Positions 33,301 through 43,520 of a DNA stretch of 64,000 nucleotides are shown piece after piece. The notes below the pieces were generated by a model. It was not told the origin of the DNA and made no database searches. It saw only the letters and a program-made list of their open reading frames with translations. The stretch is from Myotis daubentonii (Eukaryota; Chordata; Mammalia; Chiroptera; Vespertilionidae). How positions within the stretch are numbered: position 1 is the stretch's first letter; the number at the start of each line of letters is the position of its first letter. A program made the position numbers and the translations under genes. The stretch is taken from the NCBI RefSeq assembly GCF_963259705.1, contig NC_081847.1, positions 71,693,754 to 71,757,753 of the forward strand. Direction: 5' to 3'.

Positions 33301-33865
33301 CAGACGTTCATGCTTTTACTTTTTTTTTTTTTTTTACCTAAGATGGAGGCGTGCTCCTTTTTCTTTGCTTTTTAAAAAAAAAATCTTTATTATTACAGAT
33401 GTTTCTCTTTTTTCAACCCATTGCCCCCCTCCACCCAGTTCCTGCCCCACCCCAGGCCTTCACCGCCTTATTGTCTATGTCCATAGGTAATGCATATCCT
33501 ATATAATAAAGAGCTAATATGCTAATTAGACTGAACAGCAGAACAACCTCTGGACAAAGCCGGGGCTGCGAGGGCCGGCTGATGCTGTGAGGGCTAGCCG
33601 AGGTAGCCAGGGCTCGAGGGACGAACCCCTTGCACAAATTTTGTGCATCGGGCCTCTAGTATGCATATAAGATCTTTGTTTAATCTCTCCCCACCTCCCT
33701 ACCACTCTTCCCTCTGAGAATCATCAGTCTGTTCCATTTCTATGCCTCTGATTCTATTTTATTCACCAGTTTATTCTGTTCATTAGATTTCTTATTCGTT
33801 TATTTTGATTTTTTGATTCAATTATAGATAGGTATGTATTTGTTGCCATTTTGTTGTTTATATCT
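33301..33865 (-). repeat. L1 3' region split by a Helitron
   Basis: The poly-T and 'aaaaatctttattattacag' block, 'cattgcccccctccacccag' and, beyond the Helitron at 33497-33659, 'aatctctccccacctcccta' and 'gaatcatcagtctgttccat' read as an L1 on the minus strand. The LINE sequence is continuous across the Helitron (gcata | tatgcata). Confidence 0.65.
33497..33659 (+). mobile_element. Minimal non-autonomous Helitron, 163 bp
   Basis: It begins TCCTATATAATAAAGAGCTA, includes 'atgctaattagactgaacag', and ends with the hairpin ttgcacaaattttgtgca and tcgggcctctag. It is flanked by A and T with no duplication. At 163 bp it keeps little more than the two ends, which indicates how short the transposition-competent unit can be. 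Confidence 0.93.
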
Positions 33866-33869
33866 ATTG

Positions 33870-34078
33870 TTGTTTTTTTAATTGATTTCAGAGAGGAAGG
33901 GAGAGGGAGAGATAGAAACATTAATGATGAGAGAGAATCATTGATCGGTCACCTCTTGCACACCCCCTACTGGGGATCGAGCCCACAACCCAGGCACATG
34001 CCCTTGATCAGAATCGAACTTGGAACTCTTCAGTCCACAGGCCAACACTCTATCCACTGAGCCAAACTGGCTAGGGCT
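33870..34078 (-). repeat. VES SINE
   Basis: The minus-strand head agccctagccagtttggctc precedes good tRNA-like boxes (agtggatagagtgttggcct, agttcgattctga), 'gaggtgaccgatcaatgatt' and the polypyrimidine tail. Short flanks (tgttgtt) match on both sides. A (TCC)n array starts about 15 bp downstream. Confidence 0.9.
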
Positions 34079-34094
34079 GTTGTTCATATTTTTC

Positions 34095-34162
34095 TCCTCC
34101 TCCTCCTCCTCCTCCTCCTCCTCCTCCTCCTCCTCCTCCTCCTCCTCCTCCTCCTCCTCCTC
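34095..34162. repeat. (TCC)n microsatellite
   Basis: Nearly uninterrupted tcc triplets, purine-only on the other strand. Poly-Ser and poly-Glu runs in overlapping frames come from it. Mirror-symmetric purine/pyrimidine DNA of this kind can form triplex structures. Confidence 0.95.
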
Positions 34163-35235
34163 TGGCACTGGAGCTCAGAGGAAGTGGGACCTTGTAAGTT
34201 CAGTTTGTGATGCTGGCCTTTTAAGAGGAACAGCTGGGTCTCCAGCAGCCTCTGTGCCACTGAACCCCAATCTGCACTGGCTTTTACAGCCTGTAGTTCT
34301 TACTGCCTGTAGGGACGTCCTTTCCCATCTCTGGGACCCTGGGCTGCCCAGGGCATCTGGTGTGGGGCTAGTACCCCTTGCTCCTCCGGGCAACCTCTGT
34401 AGAGATGATCTCCCTCCCGAACTAGGATGTGTTCCTTGAACTAGGATGAGCCCCTCACCTGAAACCCACCAGAGATTTGTCATGGAGAGGAGTTGCTGGC
34501 TCACAGGCCACCCATGCCTATGGAAGGTTCTTCATCTAGTCATGCGTAGGTTCTGATAAATTATTGAGCCAGGTGAGAGTTCCCTTCCATCTCTCTAAAG
34601 TAGGTTGGGAGAAGCAACCAGTGCATTAAGCCCTCTCCTTTTTCATTCAAACCCAAGGTCATCTCTAGTCAGGGTGGAGGGAGGGAGATTTTTAGCCTGG
34701 ACTGGATGCATTCTTTTGAATTCCCTTAAGGATGAGTCTTTCCCAGGCCCCTGCCTCTGCTCAGTGGATGAATTATTGAAATCTGAGAGATGTGTATTTG
34801 GTCAGTTAGATAGCCCTTGAGGGGGCCCCAGAGAGCAGTGCCTCTGAATAGCCTATTTATTTTTCTTTGAGAAGTTAGAACAAAAGAAAAACATAAAGTA
34901 ATGAATTGGCATGCCCACCACTGGGATAATAACTGTGAACATCTTGTTATATTTACCTCAAGTAGATTTTTAATAAAAGATAAAACGTTACAAAGTTGAA
35001 GCACCCTGGATCGACAGCCTCAAATTTTAAACCTTACCCTTTTCCCAAAATCAACTGCTATCATGACTTTCATGAATAGCAGTGTTTCCTTCTGGGCGAG
35101 ACTTTAAAAAAGAAAATGTTTTAAAACCTTTGTCTTTTTATATACATATATAATATATTATAAATAATAGATAACATGGTATTGTGAAAACGTTTCAATA
35201 TTTAAATAAATGTATATAATATTTCAGTAGCTATA
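34163..35235. other. Unassigned non-coding DNA
   Basis: No gene recognised. The region 34850-35235 is AT-rich and may contain worn L1 sequence. Frames are short. Confidence 0.4.
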
Positions 35236-35239
35236 TAAA

Positions 35240-35645
35240 CTTGCTCTGGGTCCCTTTCCACCTTGCTTTTTCACATCCGACCACGTATGACCTCTATTCT
35301 TGTTGATAAATTTAGCTCTAATCCATTCGTTGTAACTACTGCAAGGTATTCTGTCATGTCGATAAACCATGTTTTGTTTCTCATTTCCGTCTAGTTGCAT
35401 ATTGAGATTGTTCCCAATTTTTCACCATAACAAACAGTGCTGTAATAAGCATCCTTGCCCTGGATGCGTGCGGGAGTGTTTCTGTGGGGGCATGTCAGGG
35501 TTGCACAGTACGTGCGTGCACTTTCAGTTTTACTAGGAATTGCCAATTGCTCTCCAAATTCACTCTAGTGATTTACATTTTCAACAGCAGTATAGGAGAG
35601 TACGATTTTATCCACATCCTCTTCAGTGCTTGATATTGTCAGAGT
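35240..35645. repeat. L1-derived relic
   Basis: 'ctttttcacatccgaccacg', 'ttgcatattgagattgttcc', 'accataacaaacagtgctgt' and 'cacatcctcttcagtgcttg' follow the old mammalian L1 segment in outline. Confidence 0.5.
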
Positions 35646-36831
35646 TGTTTATTGTTGCAAATTCCATGGCAGACACCTGGTATGCCTCTGTGGTTTTCAC
35701 TTGTCGGTGGTTCCCTTCTGGTTGGAAGAGGCCCTGGCAGGGTGGGACGAGGTCCAAGCCGAGGTCATTAGACTTTGATTCTTATTTAGCTCTGCTCTCA
35801 ACTTGAATTTGAGCTTGGGCAAGTCCCTTCCCTCCTGGCCTTCAGTGAGGTGGTTGGGCTGGGAGACGTCACAAACCAGGCAGGATTCTTCTAACTCTTG
35901 GTATTTGGAGTTTTGCAATGGCAAGTCTTGCATGGGAAGGTTCCTCTACCACATAGGCCCTGTGTGAGATCCTGGGGTTACCTGTTAGTGAACGGTTCTT
36001 GAATGTGTGTAAGGGCTACGCGGCACAGGAATCAGAAGAGGCAGGTTTTATTCTAGCCTCTAACATTTACTAATGGTGGAGTTGTGGATGGATAACGGGA
36101 GTTGACAGTCTGCTAGGGCTCCAGCATAAAGGTCTATCTGCTTCCAGGCAGGGAGGCCCACACCTGGGGAGCCCAGGTGGCAGGTCATTTTCCTGACAGC
36201 AGCCAAGCCCTGGACTAGCTGTATGACCCAGGCTCCAAGTGCAATTCTGGCAAGTGTATTTCCTGAGGCTGACACTGTCTGTTCTTGGCAATGACTTGCA
36301 TGGCTCTGGTGAAGTGGAAGAAGTAGCTGCAGCTGAGATTGAGTTCACCTGGCTGTTTTAGGGTTGGCGGGAATGTGGCTCACAGACCTAATGGGTCTGA
36401 GTGTAGGGTTGCCAGATTTAGCAAATAACGATATTTGCATGGGACATACTTAAACTAAAAAAGTTATTCATTATTTATCAGAAATTTAAATTTAACTGGA
36501 GTCCCTTATTTTATTTGGCAACCCTAGGTAGGAAGTAACTGAAGATAGGATAGTCTAACATGCACGTAGTAAGCATCTTGTTGCTGGAGGTGTGCAAGCA
36601 GAGGTTAGATAAGCATGAGTGGAGAGGCTATGCGTGTGGGAAATGGTCTTGTACCCCCTGCTTGCATGCCTCCGAGGTGCTCAGTGCTGCCTGGAACAGC
36701 TTCCGGGTGTCCTGGGTGGTGAGAAAAGGCAGGATAGTGCCCAAGCCCTCCATGTCTCCCCTGTCCCATAGGCCAGTCATTCCTGTGGCTGGGAATGTCC
36801 TTCAGGGACTGTCCTCAGTAAAGCACTGTGC

Positions 36832-37000
36832 CTCCTCAGTTCTCAAAGTGTGGTTCCTGGACCAGCAGCAGCAGCACCTCCTGGGAACTTGTTAGACATT
36901 CAAACTCTGTCCCACCACAGACCCGCTGAATGGAAGCCCCGTGTCTTAGACAAGCCCTCCAGAAGGCTGTGATGCCTGATCACGTTTGAGGTCCATGGGA
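36832..37000 (+). mobile_element. MER5-group hAT-Charlie element
   Basis: 'cagttctcaaagtgtggttc', 'ggaccagcagcagcagcacc', 'tcctgggaacttgttagaca' and 'ccctccagaaggctgtgatg' give the typical order of a MER5/MER3-type element. Confidence 0.6.
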
Positions 37001-37149
37001 ACAGAGGTCCCGGGGTGGGGGTGGGGCGGTGAGAGTGAAGCTTTAAATTCTATTGTAGATCAGGGTATGGGAGGGGAGAGGCAGCGAATGCTCCGTGGGG
37101 TGTGTGCTAGCATAGAAGTGAGGTCTTCCTTTCTGGTTTCTGCATATGG

Positions 37150-37170
37150 GAGAGAGAGAAAGAAAGAGAG

Positions 37171-37263
<93 letters not shown>

Positions 37264-37264
37264 G
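37150..37264. repeat. (GA)n microsatellite
   Basis: About 115 bp of ga dinucleotides with gaaa interruptions. Arg-Glu or Ser-Leu runs in both strands' frames come from it. Confidence 0.95.
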
Positions 37265-37349
37265 GGAGGCACAGAGACACAAAGCCACTTGTGCTTGGTG
37301 AATTTTGTTAAAAAATTGTTTTCTTTTTTAATCCTCACCCAAGACTATG

Positions 37350-37520
37350 TTTGTTTTTTAGTTGATTTTAGAGAAAGAGGAAGGTAAGGGGGAGAGAAAC
37401 ATTGATGTGAGAAAGAAACATTGATTGGTTGCCTCTGTATGTGCCCCGATCAGGAATTGAACCCACCACCTTTTGGTGTATTGGACGACGCTGTAACCAG
37501 CTGAGCCACCCAGCCAGGGC
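37350..37520 (-). repeat. tRNA-derived bat SINE (older subtype)
   Basis: The minus-strand head gccctggctgggtggctcag precedes 'ctggttacagcgtcgtccaa' and 'gttcaattcctgatcgggg', then 'gaggcaaccaatcaatgttt' and an AT tail. The subtype resembles 47525-47703 more than the younger VES copies. Confidence 0.85.
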
Positions 37521-39121
37521 AAGAATTGCATTTTTAACAAAAGGAATTTTCAGCATCTATGTGGGTCAGATATCAAGGAGGAAACTCAGTTTGTGCCTTC
37601 AGGGCGCTCACAGTGAAATGGGGAAGACGGTTGTAGAACAGGCTGAAGCAGACAGGCAGTGTGTGCTGTAAACAAGGCGGGGCATCATGGCAGAGGGATG
37701 TGCGTGTTTGGATGGGGGGGGGATGGGTCATGGTCGGTGGCATGATGCTTCACTGAGGACGGTCTTTGGAAGACCTTCGCCGCCCCAGGTGTGGCTTGCA
37801 AGCGGCGACAGGGGCAGCATGGCGTGCCCGGGCAACAGTCTGCCTTTCTCACCACCGGAGATGTCCACAAGCTGATAGAAGCAGCAGTGAGTGCTCTGTC
37901 CGTGGGAGCAGCCAGCAGAGCCCACAAGCCCATTCTGGGGCTGCACGGGAGCGTGGTCTGTGTGACCCTCCAGGATGGGGCCCGTCTAGGACTGTCATGC
38001 TACTCCCAGGGTGGCCTGGGGCCTCTAGCTTTGGTCCCGTTTGGGACAACCCCTCGCTGCACCCCATTCCAGCTAAGTAACTGTCGGACCACACAGTTCT
38101 CACTAGTGGGCAGAAAAGAGCGGCGCTAGGGCCTTGCATTAAGTAAATGAAAGAACCAGGGAAAAGATGGGAGAATCCAGCCAAACCCTGTGTGTCCCTT
38201 AAACGTGCTTTTGTAAGGAGCAGCTTTATTCTCCCTCTTTATCTGCCTCTGTTGAGGGGTTCATGGATTTCCTAGAGCACCTCATTCTTGGCCCAGGGGT
38301 CACAGTGGGCATCTCCGGGGGCAGCCGTGTGGTCACTTGCCTCTCACAGTTCTCGCCTCTGAATAGGCCACAGGGCCGACACTCCTTGTGTAACCTGGCT
38401 CTGGGCTGGGTGGGGCTGGGGTCCCGGGCCGCTGGGTTTCCAGGGGACGGGAGAACCCTGAGGCCATTTCTCTGAAAGCACACATTTTCTGTGATTGTGA
38501 GCTGAAACGCTTCCCTGGCGGCTGGCTGCTTGGCATCGGGAACGTGGCCGCACCGTTTGGCTGTCTTCACAGGCTCCAGAACGCTGTAACAGAACGCTGG
38601 CGCTGTTGAACTTGGCTGTGCTCTTTTGTCCAGGTTGTTAACAGTCTCATAAACATCTACTCTGCCTTTTCTCTCTGGTATTTCTGGTCCGTGGCCATGC
38701 CCAAATACACGAAATCTTCCTGCTATGGCTGCCAAGGCTACTCATATTTTACCGCACCTACAGTGTACGCAGTGCTTCCACAAACACTGTCTAGGTCTCT
38801 GCGCGCATCAGCGTTCTTGTCTGTGAAGCGGGAGTAATGACAGTGATCTCAATATTCACTTGTACTGGGAGCTAAAGGAGTTAATACATACACCGCTCTT
38901 AGAGCAATGGCAGCAAGACATGTGAACTATTCTCACTTCTTGAAGTAGGAATGACTTCCCCCAAAGAAGGGAAGGAGTTCCAGTATTAGTAGCATATCAG
39001 TGAACATCTCAGACACGCTATCTTGCAGAGTCAGAGAAACTTCTCACAATAGCGCCCATCCCATTCATTCCTCGCAGCCCCGGGGCCAGTCTCAATCGTT
39101 TCCAAGTCTATAAAGCTTATT
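37521..39121. other. Unique non-coding DNA
   Basis: Frames of 111-169 codons occur on both strands at 37.7-38.7 kb, overlapping in several phases. None shows a recognisable domain, and I see no convincing exon with splice signals. The 38480-38740 part has few repeats and could be conserved non-coding DNA. Confidence 0.35.
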
Positions 39122-39590
39122 AGTGTCCTATGACCACAAACTTACTGACTTCAAGCCATGCAAGTTCATTCTCTTAATGTTCTGGAGGCTGGAGTCTGAA
39201 AAGGGTCTCACTGGGCTAAAATCCAGGAGTAGGCAGGGCTGTGTTCCTTTTGGAAGTTCTGGGGAGAATTTCTTCTCTGCCCTTTCCAGCTTCTAGAGGC
39301 TGCCTGCCTTCCTCGGCTCCTGGCCACTCCCTCCATCTTCAGAGGCAGAGGGCTAGCCTGTTCATCTCTCTCTCTAATTCTGACCTCAATCCCCTTGTCT
39401 CCATATTTTACTTACAAGGACCCACCTGGACAATCCAAGGTACTCCTCCCATCTCACAGCCCTTTAACTGAACCACATCTGGGAAGTCCCTCTTGCCCTA
39501 TAAGGGCACATGTCCATAGGTTCTGGGGATTAGGACATGGGCATCTTTGGAGGGGACCATTGTTCTGCTCACCACATTCTCCATATCTCT
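39122..39590 (-). mobile_element. MLT1-like MaLR LTR
   Basis: 'cctatgaccacaaacttact', 'atgttctggaggctggagtc', 'agggtctcactgggctaaaa', 'ttccagcttctagaggctgc' and 'ttctggggattaggacatgg' give a near-complete reverse-complement MLT1-type LTR. Confidence 0.75.
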
Positions 39591-39748
39591 AGAGGCCAGA
39601 TGTCTGACGTCCGGTGTCGGCAGGGCCTTGCTCCCTGGAAGGCTCTGGGGGAGAGCCCTTCCTTGCCTCTCCAATGAAGGTCACATTCACAGGTTCTAGG
39701 TTTAGGATGTGGATATGTTTTGAGGGCCACCATTGAGCGTTATAGGTA
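39591..39748 (-). mobile_element. Second MaLR LTR fragment
   Basis: 'tgtcggcagggccttgctcc', 'ggctctgggggagagccctt' and 'caggttctaggtttaggatg' repeat blocks of the preceding LTR, so this is a second, internally deleted copy next to the first. Confidence 0.6.
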
Positions 39749-41541
39749 TTAACTCCTTACAGTGAATGAGCCACTGGCTTCCTCACCCCTTGGGGACACT
39801 GCCTAAGGTGTCTCCAAGTGAGATTGAACTCTGCCTACTCAGCAATGCAGCATTTACCGACTGTCTTCACTCCCCTGTCTCACTCCCCCATTCTTTCACT
39901 GTGCTTCTGCAGATCACCTCCCAAGTAGACTGTCTGCACCCAAATCCTTGTCTCTAGATCTGCTTTTGGGGGGACCCAAATTAAGACATGCCCTCCTCCT
40001 TCTAAGGTCCTGGCAAACAGCTGGAAGTCGCATCTCAGCTGGTTCCCAGATGTGGTTTGCTCTGGACCACCTCATGCTCTTACTCCTGGCTGACCTTTTT
40101 CTCAGGCGTCCCTGGTCAGTCTCCCAGTCTCCCTGGCCTGACCCCTCCCCATCACATTGCCCTTGCGATTCCACAATCTCATCTTTATCTACTGGATACC
40201 CCCAGCTGACATGCGGCCTCAGCAGAGGAGAAATAATTGCAATGGTACCTGCTGCCTTAGATAGTGGAGAAAGTATCACAGTCAGCATGTGGCTTAATTG
40301 AATTAAAGAAAAAAGTCCTGCTCCTCTCTCCACAGAAACTCATTGCCCTTGACGGGATGCAAATAGAGCTCATCACAGAAGCAAGAGTCAAGGCCAAGAG
40401 CGTGGCTGGGCTGCAGGCCTGGCTTTCCAGACCTTGAGAGGGAAGGAGCTGAGTGTGTGAGCTCAGAGGCATAAGCAGGCCCAGGCCCAGGGGTGACTGG
40501 GGATGAAAAGACAAAGGTTTGGCTCGAGGATGGAGAGCATGACCCAGGAAGAAGGTCTGATCAAGACAACCCTGTGCTCAGGGCCAGCAGGTCCAGAGAG
40601 CTGGGAAGGACTGCTCAGAGGGGCTGGCAGGTGCTCTCGCTCCTCCCAGGGGGAGACGGAGTTACTGTCTGAAAGGTCATAAGCCAGGACAGTGTTTGGG
40701 TTGCAGGGAGCTGTGGGCAAGGCTGCAGCGGACAGTGCGTGTAAATCACCCCTTCTGTCCCGAGGAGGTGTCTCGGGCCAGCATGCCCTCCCTGCCAGGT
40801 GTGTTGCAGGAAGCAGAGGCTCCACCAGCTGTGCTCCAGCCTTGGGTCCTAGGCGCTCTGTGGGGTGTGGACTGGGCCTGTGCCCAGCTCATGGCAGCAG
40901 AACATACTGCTCCTTGTTTGGTGACTCTTCTCTGATAAGGGCTCCCTGAGGAGTCCTACAGGGAGGCAGGGTTCATGCATTCCTGGGTGTCCAAGCGTAA
41001 TGACATCAGGACCCCACTTGTGTCCCGACCTAAGGGTGACCTCGATGCTCCTGCCCTGCAGAAGGCGGGGAGGAGCGGGGGGGCTGTGGGGATGGAGCTG
41101 TGGGGAGAGAGGGGCTCAGGGCTAGTGAGGTCCCAGGGGACAGCCATGCCTTCATTTGGGAAGTAAACTAACCAAAGACTGACCTTGTGTTTCCTGTTTG
41201 CTTAAGGTCCTGTGTCACAGAATAAAGCAAAATAACTGGATTCTTGGCCCACTAGGAAATAACAGGGTTTTTTTCTCCTGTTAGTACTTTGATGATATGA
41301 ATTCACTCAATCATTTGTGTGCCTTCATTCATACTCCCTAGGTTGTCTTCTAGTTGCATCTGCAAGAAGGCCCCTCTGTCACAGCACTGAAGACTTGTGT
41401 TTCACTGAGACACTTTCTCTCCATATGGTTGGAGAGGTAAAAGGTGCCAGATTAAACACAATCCTGACCTAAGGTTGAGGAAGTTAAGAGTTATGGGCTT
41501 CATTCTGGGGGTACTTGGGGTTCATGTTTGGCTCTAGGATT
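39749..41541. other. Unassigned non-coding DNA left of the provirus
   Basis: No gene or clear repeat recognised. Open frames up to 139 codons overlap on both strands and lack motifs. The sequence just before the provirus is ordinary AT/GC-balanced DNA. Confidence 0.35.
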
Positions 41542-41547
41542 ATTGAG
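41542..41547. repeat. Left 6-bp target-site duplication of the provirus
   Basis: attgag, identical to 43521-43526. A 6-bp duplication is typical of betaretrovirus-like (class II) integrases. Confidence 0.95.
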
Positions 41548-42119
41548 TGCCGGGAGCCGGTCCATGCTTGCTGTTTCAAGGGACCTGGCATATATGGCAT
41601 ACTGTTCTTAATATGTTTGCTCACCTTCTTGGCACTATGTGTTTTAACCAAGGTCTCTGAGAAAGGTTGTTTTCCCCAGGTAGGGATTTTCCCCTGAAGT
41701 TAGGGAGGGAATAAAACCCCTCAACTAAGTGCCAGGCGGGTAATTAATCCCTTTAACTATGAACAATCATGCTTAAACTACATAATCTTTTCTCCCTGGA
41801 ATGGAGATAAGAAACGCCCTAACCTTTGTAATAGAGATTGATAGGATTAAATCAACTGGTATAAATACAGTTGTAACAAGACAGAAAGACTCAGAACTCA
41901 GAACACAGAATCAAGAACACAGGGGCTTGGAAGACTACAGAAATTGGCAAGAGAACCGGACTGAACCTGGCTGGAGAACCTACAGAACCTGGCAATAGAA
42001 CCAGGCAAGAGAACCCAACCATGCTGATCAACTGAACACTGTCTCCGTGTCCTTCCTTCTTCGCCGACTCCGTCCACACCTTTGGGGACCCCTGGACCCG
42101 CTGGGGCAGGACCCCGGCA
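41548..42119 (+). mobile_element. 5' LTR of a class II endogenous retrovirus (572 bp)
   Basis: It starts TGCCGGGAGCCGG and ends GACCCCGGCA, so the boundaries are TG...CA. It is the same length as the LTR at 42949-43520, and a base-by-base reading shows no difference. A TATA box (tataaata) lies at 41860-41867. Upstream is AATAAA at 41710-41715, within the likely U3. The part after the TATA box has recurring gaacc-containing words (41945-42020). A 65-codon frame repeated in both LTRs has no known motif and is unlikely to be a protein. The LTR could drive transcription of the element or of adjacent DNA. Confidence 0.95.
41860..41867 (+). promoter_or_regulatory. TATA box of the 5' LTR
   Basis: tataaata, followed by a purine-rich region where the transcription start and R region would lie. 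The same box is at 43261-43268 in the 3' LTR. Activity is inferred, not shown. Confidence 0.7.
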
Positions 42120-42121
42120 TC

Positions 42122-42139
42122 TGGCGCCCGAACAGGGAC
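42122..42139 (+). other. Primer-binding site, tRNA-Lys3 type
   Basis: tggcgcccgaacagggac, two bases after the LTR end, is complementary to the 3' end of tRNA-Lys (UUU). This primer is used by several betaretroviruses and lentiviruses, and here it supports assignment to a betaretrovirus-like class II element. Confidence 0.95.
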
Positions 42140-42143
42140 CCCT

Positions 42144-42150
42144 AGGTAAG
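42144..42150 (+). promoter_or_regulatory. Candidate splice donors, repeated three times
   Basis: aggtaag, a strong match to the mammalian 5' splice-site consensus, lies just after the primer site. It recurs at 42254-42260 and 42383-42389 because the leader is tandemly duplicated. In an intact element such a site would serve subgenomic mRNA. Confidence 0.5.
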
Positions 42151-42495
42151 CGCCCCACACTCGGGACGGATCGGACTCCACCGTAGGAAGAGGGTGGATA
42201 GTCTTCGCCGACTCCGTCCACACCTTTGGGAATGCCTGGAACAGGATTCCCCTAGGTAAGCCCCCCTCCCCCATTGAGAACTCCCACACTCGGGACGGAT
42301 CAGACTCCACCGTAGGAAGAGGGTGGATAGTCTTCGCCGAATCCGTCCACACCTTTGGGAACCCCTGGAACAGGATTCCCTTAGGTAAGCCCCCCCCATT
42401 GAAAACCCCACACTCGGGACGGATAGGACTCCACCAGGGTGCTACAGAGCCCCCTATAGAGGATAAGTAGGGTAAGAAGGTGGATAGTACAGAAC

Positions 42496-42609
42496 TTAGA
42501 TTGAGAAGATGTGCCATACTGAGTCCAAAGAAAGAAGACTCTGTATTGATCTTTAGATTAAGAAGATGTGCCATACTGAGTCTAAAGAAAAAAGACTCCG
42601 TATTGATCT
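42496..42609 (+). repeat. 57-bp tandem duplication in the provirus
   Basis: Two units starting ttagattgagaagatgtgcc (42496) and ttagattaagaagatgtgcc (42553) are 57 bp apart and differ at a handful of sites. Each contains an ATG. In the first unit the frame stops at the unit end; in the second it continues into the gag-like remnant. Confidence 0.9.
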
Positions 42610-42724
42610 TTTAACATATATGCTTGTTAGCAGAGGAATTAAGGTTACTCCCAGTCAGACAGAACGTTTTATACAAGAAATACGTCCATGCTTTTCTGAG
42701 GAAGGAAAGGTGCCAGAAAGGTAA
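42566..42724 (+). pseudogene. Gag matrix-like remnant, 52 codons
   Basis: The frame starts at the ATG in the second 57-bp unit and stops at TAA 42722-42724. It shows a basic start, a hydrophobic stretch (LLTYML), RGIKV, and later CFSEEG. That pattern is what the N-terminal matrix domain of betaretroviral Gag looks like: helix, basic patch, and an aromatic/acidic segment. In the next frame, 42721-42846 is open with an EAWEKVG motif of the same domain type, so one frame break separates two parts of the old gag. Nothing downstream of matrix is kept. The remnant is non-functional as Gag. Family assignment is by eye and needs a profile search. Confidence 0.6.
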
Positions 42725-42933
42725 ATGTAGAGGCATGGGAGAAGGTAGGCCCAAGGAGCCTTATCCTTAACCCCACTGCAGCCTTTCCACCCCGGGAAAG
42801 TGCAGGATTGGCAAGCTCTCCCTGGGGTGATAGATCAGGACTCAGGTAATAGCAGAAAGCGCCAATCCTACTCTTAAAATGGATAAAAGAGAGCGTTTGA
42901 GGTTTTTCTTTTTAATGCTTGCTTTTAAAAAAT

Positions 42934-42946
42934 AAAAAAGGGGGAA
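42934..42946 (+). other. Polypurine tract
   Basis: aaaaaagggggaa directly precedes the 3' LTR (two bases, then TG). It is the plus-strand primer site for reverse transcription, and its presence shows that the element kept all cis-acting sequences. Confidence 0.9.
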
Positions 42947-42948
42947 TT

Positions 42949-43520
42949 TGCCGGGAGCCGGTCCATGCTTGCTGTTTCAAGGGACCTGGCATATATGGCA
43001 TACTGTTCTTAATATGTTTGCTCACCTTCTTGGCACTATGTGTTTTAACCAAGGTCTCTGAGAAAGGTTGTTTTCCCCAGGTAGGGATTTTCCCCTGAAG
43101 TTAGGGAGGGAATAAAACCCCTCAACTAAGTGCCAGGCGGGTAATTAATCCCTTTAACTATGAACAATCATGCTTAAACTACATAATCTTTTCTCCCTGG
43201 AATGGAGATAAGAAACGCCCTAACCTTTGTAATAGAGATTGATAGGATTAAATCAACTGGTATAAATACAGTTGTAACAAGACAGAAAGACTCAGAACTC
43301 AGAACACAGAATCAAGAACACAGGGGCTTGGAAGACTACAGAAATTGGCAAGAGAACCGGACTGAACCTGGCTGGAGAACCTACAGAACCTGGCAATAGA
43401 ACCAGGCAAGAGAACCCAACCATGCTGATCAACTGAACACTGTCTCCGTGTCCTTCCTTCTTCGCCGACTCCGTCCACACCTTTGGGGACCCCTGGACCC
43501 GCTGGGGCAGGACCCCGGCA
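42949..43520 (+). mobile_element. 3' LTR of the class II endogenous retrovirus (572 bp)
   Basis: It is identical by eye to 41548-42119 over all 572 bp, including the TATA box at 43261-43268. LTRs are identical at integration, so the lack of differences means a very recent insertion or, less likely, gene conversion. It is followed by the right duplication attgag at 43521-43526. Confidence 0.95.

Larger units (their letters stand above)
42059..42489 (+). repeat. Tandem leader repeats of the provirus (3 units)
   Basis: Three consecutive units begin with cttcgccgactccgtccaca or a one-base variant, at 42059, 42203 and 42332. Each runs through an 'aggtaag' sequence and 'cacactcgggacggat' to 'gggtggatagt' or similar. 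The first unit includes the LTR end and the primer site; the next two lack the primer site. Lengths are about 144, 129 and 158 bp. The non-coding leader has been duplicated in tandem. Confidence 0.9.
42120..42948 (+). mobile_element. Non-autonomous proviral internal region (829 bp)
   Basis: Between the LTRs there is only 829 bp where an intact class II provirus would carry several kilobases of gag, pro, pol and env. It contains the primer-binding site, tandem leader repeats, a 57-bp tandem duplication, a short gag matrix-like remnant in two disconnected frames, and a polypurine tract. No protease, polymerase, integrase or envelope sequence is recognisable. Any mobilisation must have relied on proteins of a related helper element. 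Confidence 0.92.

Noticed and set aside
37043..37387. Arg-Glu-rich and Ser-Leu-rich frames
   Set aside because: They are translations of the (GA)n microsatellite.
38226..38735. 169-codon minus-strand frame
   Set aside because: No family resemblance and overlapping frames on both strands. It could be conserved non-coding DNA but not a supported gene.
41801..41998. 65-codon frame present in both LTRs (also 43202-43399)
   Set aside because: The duplication only reflects LTR identity; the frame spans U3 to R, with the TATA box inside it, and has no known motif.
42120..42948. Possible intact retroviral genes
   Set aside because: The internal region is 829 bp with only a broken gag-like fragment; no protease, polymerase, integrase or envelope motifs are visible.
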